DNA from: Clostridium sp. KNHs205 | Lineage (GTDB): Bacteria > Bacillota > Clostridia > Lachnospirales > Lachnospiraceae | Direction of reading: 5' to 3' | Length of the DNA: 64,000 bases | Assembly (NCBI RefSeq): GCF_000702945.1 | Contig: NZ_JNLE01000003.1 | Span: 411,001-475,000, forward strand | Part shown: positions 1-7,841 of the stretch, in pieces | Layout of the letters: each line of letters begins with the position of its first letter | How positions within the stretch are numbered: position 1 is the first letter of the stretch | Translations under genes and position numbers: made by a program | The notes under the pieces: generated by a model | What the model was told of the DNA's origin: nothing | The model's database searches: none | The model's input: only the letters and a program-made list of their open reading frames with translations

Positions 1-504
1 TTTTGTAGGAAAGGTCAATTTACCCCTTCCTTTTTTTATAAATTCCTCAACAATCCAGGGGAGATTGCCGGTAATGGTATTCTCCAGTATCAGATCACTG
101 TTACTTCCGATTTCAAAAACCTGCTCTGTTTCTGTTTTCATGGAAAAGCGTATAAGCCGTTCCATCATCTGTTCTCTGTTAACAAATATCCTGAGATAGG
201 AACATTTGTTATAATTGCAGACCAGATAACAATACAGGCACATGGCAGTGCATCCTGAGGAGGTAAAAGGCACAAGATAATCAGATACCTTGTAGTTGGG
301 AGAGTATTTATGCGTCTTCCTGGTACCTAATATCAATAATGTCTTAAGCTTCTGAAATTCCGTATTTTCCTTGGTACGAAGCTCCTCAATATTATTGTGG
401 TTCTCTATGGGTATCCAGGGCAGATCCTTGTATTTATCCTGTAATTCTTTACCGAGTCTATATTCCAGAACCTCCGGTTCATAGTATACTTTTGACGGTT
501 TCAT
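1..504 (-). CDS. splB: Spore photoproduct lyase, 5' part (runs off left edge)
   Basis: The first 168 residues of a radical-SAM DNA repair enzyme are readable; the gene continues beyond position 1. The known role is reversal of the UV-induced spore photoproduct (a thymine dimer) during germination. Visible features are the N-terminal block YYEPEVLEYRLGKELQDK, typical of SplB, and the SplB-type radical-SAM cysteine motif CTAMCLYC (C85, C89, C92), which binds the 4Fe-4S cluster. The ATG at 502-504 has an upstream AGGAAC and overlaps the stop of a small upstream ORF by four bases (ATGA), suggesting translational coupling. Its presence indicates a spore former. Confidence in the family is high; the missing C-terminus cannot be checked. 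Confidence 0.92.
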   Translation of the reverse strand, partial: MKPSKVYYEPEVLEYRLGKELQDKYKDLPWIPIENHNNIEELRTKENTEFQKLKTLLILGTRKTHKYSPNYKVSDYLVPFTSSGCTAMCLYCYLVCNYNKCSYLRIFVNREQMMERLIRFSMKTETEQVFEIGSNSDLILENTITGNLPWIVEEFIKKGRGKLTFPTK

Positions 505-659
505 ATTTTGTTCCTGCTTTCTTTTTTATCTTTGAACAGTTTACTGATAAAATTGCCTACCCATAGTATCTTCGGAAATCTTATTTTAATAACTATAATT
601 TCAATTACTAGAAACATACAATTCTTGTATTTTACAAATAAAAAGCACAAAACAACCAT
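501..659 (-). CDS. Small membrane-type ORF coupled to splB (hypothetical)
   Basis: A 52-aa ORF starts at the ATG at 657-659 and its TGA overlaps the splB ATG (ATGA). It has one hydrophobic stretch near the N-terminus (MVVLCFLFVKY, then MFLVIEIIVIKI) and a basic, charged tail. A longer version starting with TTG at 698 would begin inside a terminator hairpin and is unlikely. No strong ribosome binding site is visible. I do not recognise the family. The only real support is the overlap with splB, so it may be a leader ORF or chance. Confidence 0.35.
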   Translation of the reverse strand: MVVLCFLFVKYKNCMFLVIEIIVIKIRFPKILWVGNFISKLFKDKKESRNKI

Positions 660-675
660 GAAAACTGCACAAATA

Positions 676-720
676 ATAAAAATAAGACCTTCAGGCAAAC
701 CTGAAAGGTCTTATTTTTAT
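676..720. terminator. Bidirectional hairpin between the zinc-ribbon gene and splB region
   Basis: Long inverted repeat (676-695 with 700-720, one bulge) with a CAAA-type loop. It is A-rich on one flank and T-rich on the other, so it can act as an intrinsic terminator in either direction. It lies just downstream of the minus-strand gene ending at 768. Confidence 0.75.
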
Positions 721-767
721 TTTATGAACTTTATATCATCAGATTAAACTAAGTGTAGTACACTTGT

Positions 768-1688
768 CTAATTTCTATATTTCTTAAGGTTGACCTTCCA
801 CTTCTTAATATCAAATTCCCCCTCCTTAAAGCTTCTATATTTACCTTCATAGGAGAGATAATTCATTTCAGCAGTCCATTCATTGTCATTTCTATGTATT
901 ATTTGAAAAGAAAATTTGTCATCGTATTTTATTTCACCAGATTTATTTGCTTCCTTACCTGCATCATTTAAATCCATCACATAATGATAAGCCTCATAAT
1001 TGCCTGCTTTATAAATCTCATGAAATGCTTCTTTAAAATCATAATATTTATCGATTATCTCATAGGGTATATAATCACATACCAATGGCAGGACATCCTC
1101 CAGTTCAATGTTCTGATTTCCTTCAACATCTGAAAGATTAATCCTGATATTGTCAATAACTTTAGAGTCAATGGTTCCCACAAATAACAGCGCCTCCTCG
1201 TTATGACCAGTTGTTGTTACATCTACTACAACCTCATCATATTTCTTCCAGAATTTTTTTGCCAACTTGTAATCTCCATAGTATATTGGATGATCTTTTA
1301 AAGTTATTAATTCTGCATAGGTCAGCTTCTGTTTTTTTTGACTTTCCGTTTGTTCCTGACTTTCTGGATTTTCCTGCTTTCCACTTAAGTAATTTTCCGG
1401 ATTAGCCATATAATCCGTCACTATAAAGCCGACTATCCCAAAATACAATAAAGCCAGAACAGCAATTAATTTATAATTTTTTTTAGGTTTCATGCGCCGT
1501 ATAACAGGCTGTTGAATCACTTGTTCATTTCTTCTGTCTTTTATGCCTGCCTCACATTTTGGACATTTATTACCTGATATAACACTTCCACATTTTAAAC
1601 AGATATTTTTAAATTCTTTTGATCCGCATCCTGCACATTGCATGACATTGTCCGCCACTCTGGTTCCGCAATATTCACATACCTTCAT
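768..1688 (-). CDS. Zinc-ribbon membrane protein of unknown function
   Basis: A 306-aa protein. Two four-cysteine zinc ribbons lie at the N-terminus (C4/C7/C18/C21 and C30/C33/C42/C45). A basic linker follows, then one membrane segment at about residues 73-92 and an extracytoplasmic domain of about 200 residues rich in acidic and aromatic residues. This layout (cytoplasmic zinc ribbon, one membrane helix, outer domain) is common in Firmicute proteins of the zinc-ribbon/TcaA-like type, whose roles vary. The outer domain is not recognised. The start is supported by AAAGGA upstream. It lies between the cbiO region and splB and is followed by a strong hairpin, so it is probably transcribed alone. 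Confidence 0.75.
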   Translation of the reverse strand: MKVCEYCGTRVADNVMQCAGCGSKEFKNICLKCGSVISGNKCPKCEAGIKDRRNEQVIQQPVIRRMKPKKNYKLIAVLALLYFGIVGFIVTDYMANPENYLSGKQENPESQEQTESQKKQKLTYAELITLKDHPIYYGDYKLAKKFWKKYDEVVVDVTTTGHNEEALLFVGTIDSKVIDNIRINLSDVEGNQNIELEDVLPLVCDYIPYEIIDKYYDFKEAFHEIYKAGNYEAYHYVMDLNDAGKEANKSGEIKYDDKFSFQIIHRNDNEWTAEMNYLSYEGKYRSFKEGEFDIKKWKVNLKKYRN

Positions 1689-1760
1689 AGTTATCTTTTA
1701 TTCCTTTGTAATAGTATCATTATTATAGATTTTTTCATGTGATCTTATGATTTTATTGTC

Positions 1761-1792
1761 TTATGTCCTTATGTCCTTATGTCCTTATGTCC
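1761..1792. repeat. 8-bp tandem repeat, 4 exact copies
   Basis: The unit TTATGTCC is repeated four times without mismatch at 1761-1792, with a partial copy before it. It lies between the zinc-ribbon gene and cbiO. Such a short perfect array is prone to slippage, but no reading frame crosses it. Confidence 0.9.
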
Positions 1793-1956
1793 TATTATAC
1801 CTGATTATTCCATTTCTTAAAATAAATATTTTTCTTTTTTACATTTCCTCTGTTTTCAGCCTTAATATAGCTGCAACAGCAGAAAGTGATTATTTTTTAT
1901 TCTTATCTCTGCTGAACAGTTCGGTCTTATCTTTCTCGATTACGCTTATACCTTTG

Positions 1957-2751
1957 TCAGCGTCTTTGTAGGCACAAAGGAAGTTCCAGATGATTTGCTT
2001 CTAGCAGCTCTTTATCCCTTAATATCTCCTCTGCCGGCCCATCCTTAATTATTTTTCCTTCTGCTATAAGGATTACTCTGGTACAGGTCTCGAGTACCAG
2101 GTCCAGGTCGTGAGAGGCAATCAGCTTGGTTAATCTTAATTTATTTATAACCTGAATCAATGTCCGGCGGTTTCTTGGATCAAGTGCAATAGAGGGTTCA
2201 TCAAATAAAATGATGTCCGGCGTCATAGACAAAAGGGTTGCGATGGAAGCCATTTTCTTCTCACCTCCGGACATTTTATGAATCTGTTTATCCCGTAAAT
2301 GGGTAATATCAAGAATTTCCAAAGCTTCCCTTACCCGCTTGTCCACCTCAGCTTCGCTCAGTCCGTAATTTCTTGGTGCAAAAGCCACATCCTGGTAAAC
2401 ACTTTGGGTAAAGAGCTGGTTATCGGAATCCTGAAAGAGGTAACCTGCATGAGCCCTTATAAAGCCGTAATTCTCTTTTTTAACCGGCATATGGTCAATC
2501 AGCACTTCCCCGGTATAGGAGCTCTCCAGACCAACCAGAATTCGAAGCAGGGTGGACTTTCCTGCTCCATTGGCTCCGACAATACCCACCGCTTCTTCCC
2601 TTCCGGTTGAAAAAGTAATTCCCTGTAAGATATCCGTACCCTTTTCATATGAAAAAGCCAGATTCTTACACTCCACGAGCCCGGTCTCGTCAGTAAAATT
2701 ATTTATAAAATCCTTTGAGGATAATGGATTTTTTACTTTTATACTTTTCAT
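1957..2751 (-). CDS. cbiO: ECF-type metal importer ATPase
   Basis: A 264-aa ABC ATPase that powers cobalt (or nickel) uptake together with CbiQ and the substrate-binding CbiM(N). Visible motifs are Walker A GANGAGKST (59-67), Q-loop Q107 within YLFQDSDNQLF, signature SGGEK (161-165), Walker B ILFDEP (181-186) with catalytic E185, and switch H214. The Q-loop context FQDSDNQLF is typical of CbiO/EcfA. A non-conserved extension of about 24 residues precedes the domain. The start has a good AAAGGAGA site. It follows cbiQ by 26 bases on the same strand, so the two are probably co-transcribed. The motifs do not distinguish Co from Ni. Confidence 0.9.
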   Translation of the reverse strand: MKSIKVKNPLSSKDFINNFTDETGLVECKNLAFSYEKGTDILQGITFSTGREEAVGIVGANGAGKSTLLRILVGLESSYTGEVLIDHMPVKKENYGFIRAHAGYLFQDSDNQLFTQSVYQDVAFAPRNYGLSEAEVDKRVREALEILDITHLRDKQIHKMSGGEKKMASIATLLSMTPDIILFDEPSIALDPRNRRTLIQVINKLRLTKLIASHDLDLVLETCTRVILIAEGKIIKDGPAEEILRDKELLEANHLELPLCLQRR

Positions 2752-2777
2752 AGCATCTCCTTTTGGTATTCCTTAGC

Positions 2778-3563
2778 TTATTTAATGAGATATCTGATTC
2801 CTACACGAAGTATCAGGAATATACCTGCCCAAAGTAAAAAATATGCATAATCCTTGCTTTCTGCTTTGGGTTTGCCCGTCAGGTAGTATTCTCCTTCAAA
2901 GCCTCGAAGCAGCATGCTTTCATATAGATTCCCCGCTCTGTCAATGGAACGGAGGAACAGCTGCCCTAACAAAGAGCCCCATATCTTATATTTTACACCT
3001 TTTTCACCCGGTGCCCTTAAGGAATAAGCCTGATATACCGCATTGGCCTCTTTCATAAGTACCGTAATATACCGATAAGTCAGAAGAAACTGGTTTACCA
3101 GAATTCCCGGTAACTTAAGTATTCTCAAACTATAGCAGACTCCCTCTATTCCGGTAGTTGCTATTAGAAGGAAAGAAGCCACAAGGCAATACACACCTTT
3201 TAGAAACAGGGTAAGAAAAGACAGGATACCTCCTGTTATGGGAATCTTACCTGCCATAAATAATACTTCCCGGTCGAGAAAGGGATTAAAGAGACCGATA
3301 AACAATATTAAGGGGAGAATTCCCCTTATCTTTCGGAAACAGACCTTTAGGGATATCTCTGAGAGCTTCATTAAAGCCATGGGATATATAAATAAAGGAA
3401 GCAGCCCCCATATATCATATTTATAATATGATACCACAAGTATCATATAACTTATTGTAGTCAGGAGTTTCGCCAGAGGATGTACCCGGTTGATTTCCAA
3501 CTCTCTTAATGCCAGTTCCTCCAGCTCATGGACTTCAAATAATGCATCTTTAATATTTGCCAT
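2778..3563 (-). CDS. cbiQ: ECF-type metal importer transmembrane (T) component
   Basis: A 261-aa integral membrane protein of the CbiQ/EcfT family that couples the CbiO ATPase to the substrate-binding subunit. It has several membrane segments and the two short Ala-Arg-Gly-type coupling motifs of the family, SLRAPG at 181-186 and LLRGFEG around 218-224. GAGGT lies upstream of the ATG. It is separated from cbiMN by a terminator and a structured intergenic element, with a possible TATAAT box at 3606-3611, so cbiQO may be transcribed separately from cbiMN. Confidence 0.9.
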   Translation of the reverse strand: MANIKDALFEVHELEELALRELEINRVHPLAKLLTTISYMILVVSYYKYDIWGLLPLFIYPMALMKLSEISLKVCFRKIRGILPLILFIGLFNPFLDREVLFMAGKIPITGGILSFLTLFLKGVYCLVASFLLIATTGIEGVCYSLRILKLPGILVNQFLLTYRYITVLMKEANAVYQAYSLRAPGEKGVKYKIWGSLLGQLFLRSIDRAGNLYESMLLRGFEGEYYLTGKPKAESKDYAYFLLWAGIFLILRVGIRYLIK

Positions 3564-3605
3564 ATTTACCTCTTCAGTTTACAGATGAACTGCTTATTGA
3601 CACCA

Positions 3606-3634
3606 ATTATACTACTATTTCATGTAAAATAAAA
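3606..3634 (-). promoter_or_regulatory. Possible cbiQO promoter
   Basis: Minus-strand TATAAT (3606-3611), preceded at 17-bp spacing by a weak -35, TTTTAT (3629-3634). It is the best sigma-A-like signal between the cbiMN terminator and cbiQ. The weak -35 keeps confidence low. Confidence 0.4.
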
Positions 3635-3661
3635 TATACCCGTTTATGACACGAAAAGAAA

Positions 3662-3774
3662 ACCCTGCAAACAAAGAATATGACTTTCCAGGCTCCAGCT
3701 CTGATGTGCTGCCACGTCAGACAATTTTTCCTTAGATTCATAATATGAGTCATGTGTATCCTGCCTGGCAGGGT
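3662..3774. other. Multi-stem structured element between cbiMN and cbiQ
   Basis: Nested inverted repeats span 113 bases of this 324-base gap. The outer stem is ACCCTGC 3662-3668 with GCAGGGT 3768-3774. Inside it ATGACT 3680-3685 pairs with AGTCAT 3748-3753, and an 8-bp hairpin CTGATGTG 3701-3708 pairs with CACGTCAG 3713-3720. A 13-bp dyad CCTGCC-T-GGCAGG overlaps the outer right arm. The shape suggests structured RNA or a large operator. No riboswitch family I know matches convincingly. The hairpin reads TGCTGCCACGTCAG, resembling the core of the palindromic repeats listed elsewhere, so it could be a diverged copy. Confidence 0.45.
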
Positions 3775-3815
3775 GTTTTATTGTAATAGGGTTGCAATTT
3801 CTTTCCAGACGTAGC

Positions 3816-3851
3816 AAAAGGGCTGTTTCAACATCCCTTAACAGCCCTTTT
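3816..3851 (-). terminator. Terminator after cbiMN
   Basis: AAAAGGGCTGTT (3816-3827) pairs perfectly with AACAGCCCTTTT (3840-3851) around a 12-base loop. It lies 37 bases past the cbiMN stop, with a T tract on the minus-strand side. Confidence 0.85.
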
Positions 3852-3887
3852 ATATATTTAACAGTGTATTATGTAGTTAATTATTAT

Positions 3888-4886
3888 CTATGTAGTTTTA
3901 TCCTTTTTACGAAACAGCTTAAATAGCAGACTTAAGCCTATGGTTAACCCTGCAACTATGATTGCTCCTGCAACTCCGGAAAAGGAAGTTCCTGCCGGAG
4001 ACTCACTGTCCGGAAATGCATAATCCGGAAGCAACGCCGTCTTTTCCTGAATATCAGCAGCTGTATCAACCGCTGAGGAATATTCCTTCTGGGCCTCTAT
4101 CTCAGTGCTTCCTGTGACTTTTTCTATGGACCATTCCAAACCGTCCGGATTTCCAGAAGCTATGAGGGATAAACCACCACCTATTATAACAACCGACACG
4201 CCCAGTATTGCAATTACCTGCTTAAAGCTCATTCTTGAATTTATGGCATCTTTCTGTAGTATTTCCGGTCTTGTGTTATATACAAAGATAATTACGGCAC
4301 CAGTTATAAGGCCTTCCACAGTACCTATTGCGAGATGGATGGGTTGCATAAGCGCCAGGAATTGTCCAAAGGATAACGCTGTGATTCCGGATAACAGTGT
4401 CTGTATGGTTACACTAAAGGCTCCTAACTGAAGGCTGATAACACTGCCAAGGACGGAGGCAGCCATAATTCTTGTGTTATTTAATTTCTTCTTTGTAATG
4501 GGGCGATAAATTAACAAGTATCCAACAAAGCAGCCATAGAAAGCCATATTCCAGATATTTGCCCCTAAAGCTAATAATCCACCGTCAGCAAACAGGAGGC
4601 ATTGAATCAAAAGTACAGATACCATGGATAAAAATCCTGCATAAGGCCCCAGCATAATAGATAAAAGCAATCCGCCGCATAAATGTCCGCTGGAGCCGGT
4701 ACCTGGAATTGTGAAATTAATCATTTGGGTAGCAAAAACAAAAGCTGACATAACTCCCATGGTCGGAATCTTCCTTGGATCATTTTCCAGCTTAACTTCT
4801 CTGATAGAATAGGCGGTGGTTATACCGGAAGCAGCAAACATAGTTGCCGCCACAGCCGGTGCAATAAGGGCATCTGCCATATGCAT
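3888..4886 (-). CDS. cbiM: ECF metal-transporter substrate-binding subunit, CbiM-CbiN(PDGLE) fusion
   Basis: A 332-aa membrane protein. Residues 1 to about 205 are CbiM/NikM. The chain begins MHMADALI with His2, and a second key histidine is H68 in GSSGHLCGG; in this family the N-terminal amine, His2 and this His bind Co2+ or Ni2+. The C-terminal third carries GNPDGLEWS, then LLPDYAFP, then a final membrane helix and a basic tail. This is the CbiN/NikN (PDGLE) auxiliary domain, here fused rather than a separate gene. The ATG at 4886 is required because His2 must be the second residue, and it has AAGGAGAG upstream. Expression is probably controlled by the adjacent CsoR-type regulator. Confidence 0.9.
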   Translation of the reverse strand: MHMADALIAPAVAATMFAASGITTAYSIREVKLENDPRKIPTMGVMSAFVFATQMINFTIPGTGSSGHLCGGLLLSIMLGPYAGFLSMVSVLLIQCLLFADGGLLALGANIWNMAFYGCFVGYLLIYRPITKKKLNNTRIMAASVLGSVISLQLGAFSVTIQTLLSGITALSFGQFLALMQPIHLAIGTVEGLITGAVIIFVYNTRPEILQKDAINSRMSFKQVIAILGVSVVIIGGGLSLIASGNPDGLEWSIEKVTGSTEIEAQKEYSSAVDTAADIQEKTALLPDYAFPDSESPAGTSFSGVAGAIIVAGLTIGLSLLFKLFRKKDKTT

Positions 4887-4922
4887 AAATAATACTCTCC
4901 TTCATCTGAATAATCTATCTGC

Positions 4923-4950
4923 ATTATAGACCTCCTCAGGTAAAAAACAA
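4923..4950 (-). promoter_or_regulatory. cbiMN promoter (TTGTTT-16-TATAAT)
   Basis: On the minus strand, -35 TTGTTT (4945-4950) and a perfect -10 TATAAT (4923-4928) are 16 bp apart. They lie about 40 bases upstream of the cbiMN start codon. Confidence 0.65.
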
Positions 4951-4966
4951 GCCCGTAGGGGGGATA
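4951..4966. promoter_or_regulatory. CsoR/RcnR-type operator abutting the cbiMN -35
   Basis: GCCCGTAGGGGGGATA (minus strand TATCCCCCCTACGGGC) has the A/T-flanked G/C-tract dyad typical of CsoR/RcnR family operators. It sits directly against the -35 hexamer of the cbiMN promoter, with a csoR-family gene just upstream. The operator match is by eye, and assignment to the neighbouring regulator is inference. Confidence 0.55.
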
Positions 4967-5060
4967 TTTTTGTTAAAAAAACAAGTACATGAAATGACTT
5001 TATTTATCCACATTTTTTATACAAAAGCCTCTGTTTATCCCCTGTTTTCAAATAAAGAAT

Positions 5061-5100
5061 GCCCCGGATGGGGATAGCTTTCAGCTTTCTCTTCCGGGGC
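5061..5100 (-). terminator. Terminator after the csoR-like gene
   Basis: GCCCCGGA (5061-5068) pairs with TCCGGGGC (5093-5100). On the minus strand it is followed by a T-rich run (ATTCTTTATTT), just past the regulator stop codon. Confidence 0.75.
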
Positions 5101-5122
5101 AGTATTTTCCTGCTCATATGAT

Positions 5123-5488
5123 TTATTTTATAAAACGGTCAATGGCTTTATTAAGATTCTCCAGTGAGGTCTTATCACCGGATTCAATGGCATCTACAAT
5201 GCAATTCTGAATGTGGTCTTCCAGTATAATCTTACCGGTACTGTTTAGGGCTGCTATTACCGCAGAAAGCTGAATAAGCACTTCACTGCAGTCCTTGCCG
5301 TCTTCTATCATTCTCTTAACCGAATCCAGATGTCCTGCTGCCCGGGATAAACGGTTTAATACAGCCTTGGTATTCTGATGGCTATGCTTATGACCTGTAC
5401 CGGCCTCATGACTGTGACTATGTACCTTTTCAGTATCACCAGTATGGGTATGTGTTATGTTCTTTATACGAGCGGTAGTTTTCTTCAT
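5123..5488 (-). CDS. CsoR/RcnR-family metal-sensing repressor with His-rich N-terminus
   Basis: A 121-aa all-helical DUF156 protein. The core carries the family's X-Y-Z metal residues as Cys-His-Cys (C67, H92 in LEDH, C96). Cu(I)-sensing CsoR and Ni-sensing InrS share this set; RcnR uses Cys-His-His. An added 38-residue N-terminal tail holds eight histidines (H13, H15, H23, H25, H27, H33, H35, H37), which suggests Ni2+/Co2+ rather than Cu+. It is encoded just upstream of an ECF Co/Ni importer whose promoter carries a matching operator, so the likely job is to shut off cbiMN when metal is plentiful. Metal identity is inference. Confidence 0.85.
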   Translation of the reverse strand: MKKTTARIKNITHTHTGDTEKVHSHSHEAGTGHKHSHQNTKAVLNRLSRAAGHLDSVKRMIEDGKDCSEVLIQLSAVIAALNSTGKIILEDHIQNCIVDAIESGDKTSLENLNKAIDRFIK

Positions 5489-5551
5489 CCGACTTTCCTT
5501 CCTGATACAGCATATGTTATTCTCATATCTGTCTTTATACCTCTCCTTATG

Positions 5552-5593
5552 CCTAACCTATCTGCCTGCAGATATGGTACAGCAACTAATCAG
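5552..5593. repeat. Dispersed palindromic repeat, copy A
   Basis: Contains the 14-bp palindrome ATCTGCCTGCAGAT (5560-5573) followed by TATGGTACAGCAACTAATCAG. The same arrangement occurs at 23627-23660 and 33391-33425. It lies between csoR and argC. Confidence 0.6.
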
Positions 5594-5642
5594 GATGTAC
5601 TACCTGCCCATCATAACATATTTGCCAGAAAAATGATAGTAT

Positions 5643-6590
5643 TTACAGATTCAAACCGGAAACTTCTCCACAGCCAAGCATCAGGTTGAGGCACTGAATC
5701 GCCGCACCGGAAGCTCCTTTACCCAGATTATCAAACTGTGCTGACAGGACCACTCTGTCTGAATTGCCGGTAACATAGATATTAAGCCCATCCCAGCCGG
5801 TACAGTCTATACTGCTTAGGAAACCATTCTTTTCAGCTTCCGCACCATAGGGCATCACCTTTATAAATAGCTGCTCCTTATAATAATCTGCAAATAATTT
5901 TTGAAGCTGCTCTGGTGTCTGCTTTTTCTTCAATAAATCTGTATACAAGGGAACGGATACCAGCATACCGCTATAATAATCAGCCACTATGGGTGAAAAC
6001 AGCGGTTCTCTTATAAGACCTGTAATTAATTTCATTTCTTTCAGATGCTTGTGCTGCTGCCCCAGTCCATACTCTCTGGGAGCCGAATATTCGGTCAACC
6101 TTTCCTCTTCCTGGTATTCCGCTATCATCTTCTTTCCTCCCCCGCTGTAACCTGTAAGGGAAAAGCTGCTGATTGGATAATCCTCCGGTAAAATTCCTTC
6201 TTTTATAAGAGGATATACTAACGAGATGAAGCCAGTAGCATGACAACCGGGAACTGCAATACGGCTACCTGCCTGAATCTTAGCCTTATGCTCCGCTGAG
6301 AGCTCCGGCAATCCATATGCCCAGTCATTATTCGTTCTATGAGCTGTGGAGGTATCTATTATTTTAACCTTATGGTTTTCCACCATTGCTACTGCTTCTT
6401 TGGCTGCAGCATCTGGAAGACAGAGAAAGGTGACATCCGAGGAATTAATGAGCTTCTTTCTCTCTGCTTCATCTTTTCTTAACTCCGGTGCAATTGTTAA
6501 TAATTCTATATCCTCACGGCCCTTGAATCGTTCATGGATTCTTAGTCCGGTTGTTCCTTCGCTTCCATCTACAAAAACTTTGATTTTCAT
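5643..6590 (-). CDS. argC: N-acetyl-gamma-glutamyl-phosphate reductase (short type)
   Basis: A 315-aa enzyme of arginine biosynthesis that reduces N-acetylglutamyl phosphate to the semialdehyde with NADPH. Visible are the N-terminal nucleotide-binding loop GSEGTTG (9-15) and the catalytic cysteine C116 in AVPGCHATGF. The length matches the short (type 2) family. The ATG at 6588-6590 is chosen because GGAGGT lies 7 bases upstream; a longer frame starts 21 bases earlier without such a site. No other arg genes are nearby. Two ARG-box-like sequences lie 26-57 bases upstream, so repression by ArgR/AhrC is likely. Confidence 0.92.
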   Translation of the reverse strand: MKIKVFVDGSEGTTGLRIHERFKGREDIELLTIAPELRKDEAERKKLINSSDVTFLCLPDAAAKEAVAMVENHKVKIIDTSTAHRTNNDWAYGLPELSAEHKAKIQAGSRIAVPGCHATGFISLVYPLIKEGILPEDYPISSFSLTGYSGGGKKMIAEYQEEERLTEYSAPREYGLGQQHKHLKEMKLITGLIREPLFSPIVADYYSGMLVSVPLYTDLLKKKQTPEQLQKLFADYYKEQLFIKVMPYGAEAEKNGFLSSIDCTGWDGLNIYVTGNSDRVVLSAQFDNLGKGASGAAIQCLNLMLGCGEVSGLNL

Positions 6591-6615
6591 AATTACTACC
6601 TCCAACAGCATTGAT

Positions 6616-6647
6616 TATATGAATATTGTCATGAATATTTATTCATA
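6616..6647. promoter_or_regulatory. Two overlapping ARG boxes upstream of argC
   Basis: CATGAATATTTATTCATA (6630-6647) fits the ArgR/AhrC operator pattern TNTGAATWWWWATTCANA almost perfectly. A weaker copy, TATGAATATTGTCATG, lies at about 6618-6633. Paired ARG boxes are the usual form. The ArgR gene itself is not in the window. Confidence 0.65.
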
Positions 6648-6860
6648 GTAAAATTGATTATAAACTAACTTTTTAGAGAGTTTATTTGCCATATCTTTTT
6701 TGTTACAGATATTTTTATTATTTATTATAACAATAAATGTATAAACATGCAACAAGAAATTAGTAACGTCATTTACATATTTCATTATTATAATACGATG
6801 ATAATAAGGTTTAAAATTCTTTGAGTAATTTTACATGCATGCTGTGGTATACTTACTGTA

Positions 6861-7604
6861 TTACAATTTCCTGGCTTTAAACACAAAGGAAAGGGGCAGC
6901 TGCCTCGCCTTTTGGGATCTGTCACTCAGATCATCTGCTGCTTCCATTGTCCCCCGGTCCGTCTGTTCTTCCATTTCTTCTATAACAAATCCTGCTTTTG
7001 CAAGAGCATTTATATAAGTAGATATTTTTCTGTTACACAACTTAACCGTAAATCCATCCAGGCTTAAATCAAACCAGGATTCATCAAAATAACTCTTTTG
7101 AAATACAAGCTTATTATCCTCCATTGCCACGCAATGATGCAGAGGGTGTTTCCAGCTAAAAATGAAGCTTCCGTCTTTTTTCAGATAAGAAGCAATCCGG
7201 TCAAAGGATCCCTGCAAATCTATCGTCCAGCCAATGGCATAGATAGAATATACAAAGTCAAAATAATTCTTAGGAATCTGACACTCCTTTTCCATAGGCT
7301 CATTAATAAGTGTTGCAGCATATCCGCATTCACTAAGTAATTTACCGGCATTCTTTATCTGACTGGTGGACATATCCAGACCCCATAATTCAGCTGCACC
7401 GTTTTCTGCATGATATTTAAGAGAATGTCCGCTTCCGCAGCCTATCTCCAATAGTTTTTTTCCTTTAACAGCCCCAAATAAGTTTAACTCCTTTTCTGTA
7501 ATGAACTGCACACCATATTCAGGCAGTGCAGTAGTTCCAAACCAGCTATCAGCCATTTTGTCCCAATAGTTCTTATTTGTACTTAAAATATTTTCACTCT
7601 CCAT
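6861..7604 (-). CDS. Class I SAM-dependent methyltransferase
   Basis: A 247-aa protein with a Rossmann methyltransferase fold. Motif I is LLEIGCGSGHS (about residues 50-60), followed by the acidic residue of strand 2 in ELWGLDMS and the motif around FDFVYSIYAIGW. The family (Methyltransf_11/25 type) acts on many small molecules, and nothing in the sequence or the neighbourhood identifies the substrate. AAGGAGG lies upstream of the ATG. It appears monocistronic. Confidence 0.8.
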   Translation of the reverse strand: MESENILSTNKNYWDKMADSWFGTTALPEYGVQFITEKELNLFGAVKGKKLLEIGCGSGHSLKYHAENGAAELWGLDMSTSQIKNAGKLLSECGYAATLINEPMEKECQIPKNYFDFVYSIYAIGWTIDLQGSFDRIASYLKKDGSFIFSWKHPLHHCVAMEDNKLVFQKSYFDESWFDLSLDGFTVKLCNRKISTYINALAKAGFVIEEMEEQTDRGTMEAADDLSDRSQKARQLPLSFVFKARKL

Positions 7605-7841
7605 TAACCTTTTCCTCCTTAAATCATAGACTATTCTTCAGCCTCCCATATATTATCTTGCTAATACATAAATTACCACACAGTACCTATATTTTCTATA
7701 AGCCAACAATTATTTTAATCTTTGATATGTAATATTAATAATTGTTTATCTTTTCTTTATTTACTTCTTTCCTCCCTATTGTTATATTCTATACAAGAAA
7801 GCTACCAAGTACATAATTACATAATCCGTGGGAGGGTACCA

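Noticed and set aside
676..720. TTG start at 698 for the small ORF upstream of splB
   Set aside because: It would place the start codon inside a 20-bp terminator-type hairpin without a ribosome binding site.
2299..2610. 103-aa + frame inside cbiO
   Set aside because: It is an antisense shadow of the conserved ATPase with no start signal.
3655..3780. Cobalamin riboswitch upstream of cbiQ
   Set aside because: A B12-box-like AGTCA...CCTGCCTG can be read only on the + strand, where no gene follows. The GGTGAAA core and the CCGCCACTG box are missing on both strands.
5004..5012. TTATCCACA as an additional origin element near cbiMN
   Set aside because: A single isolated 9-mer 49 kb from oriC in AT-rich DNA is expected by chance.
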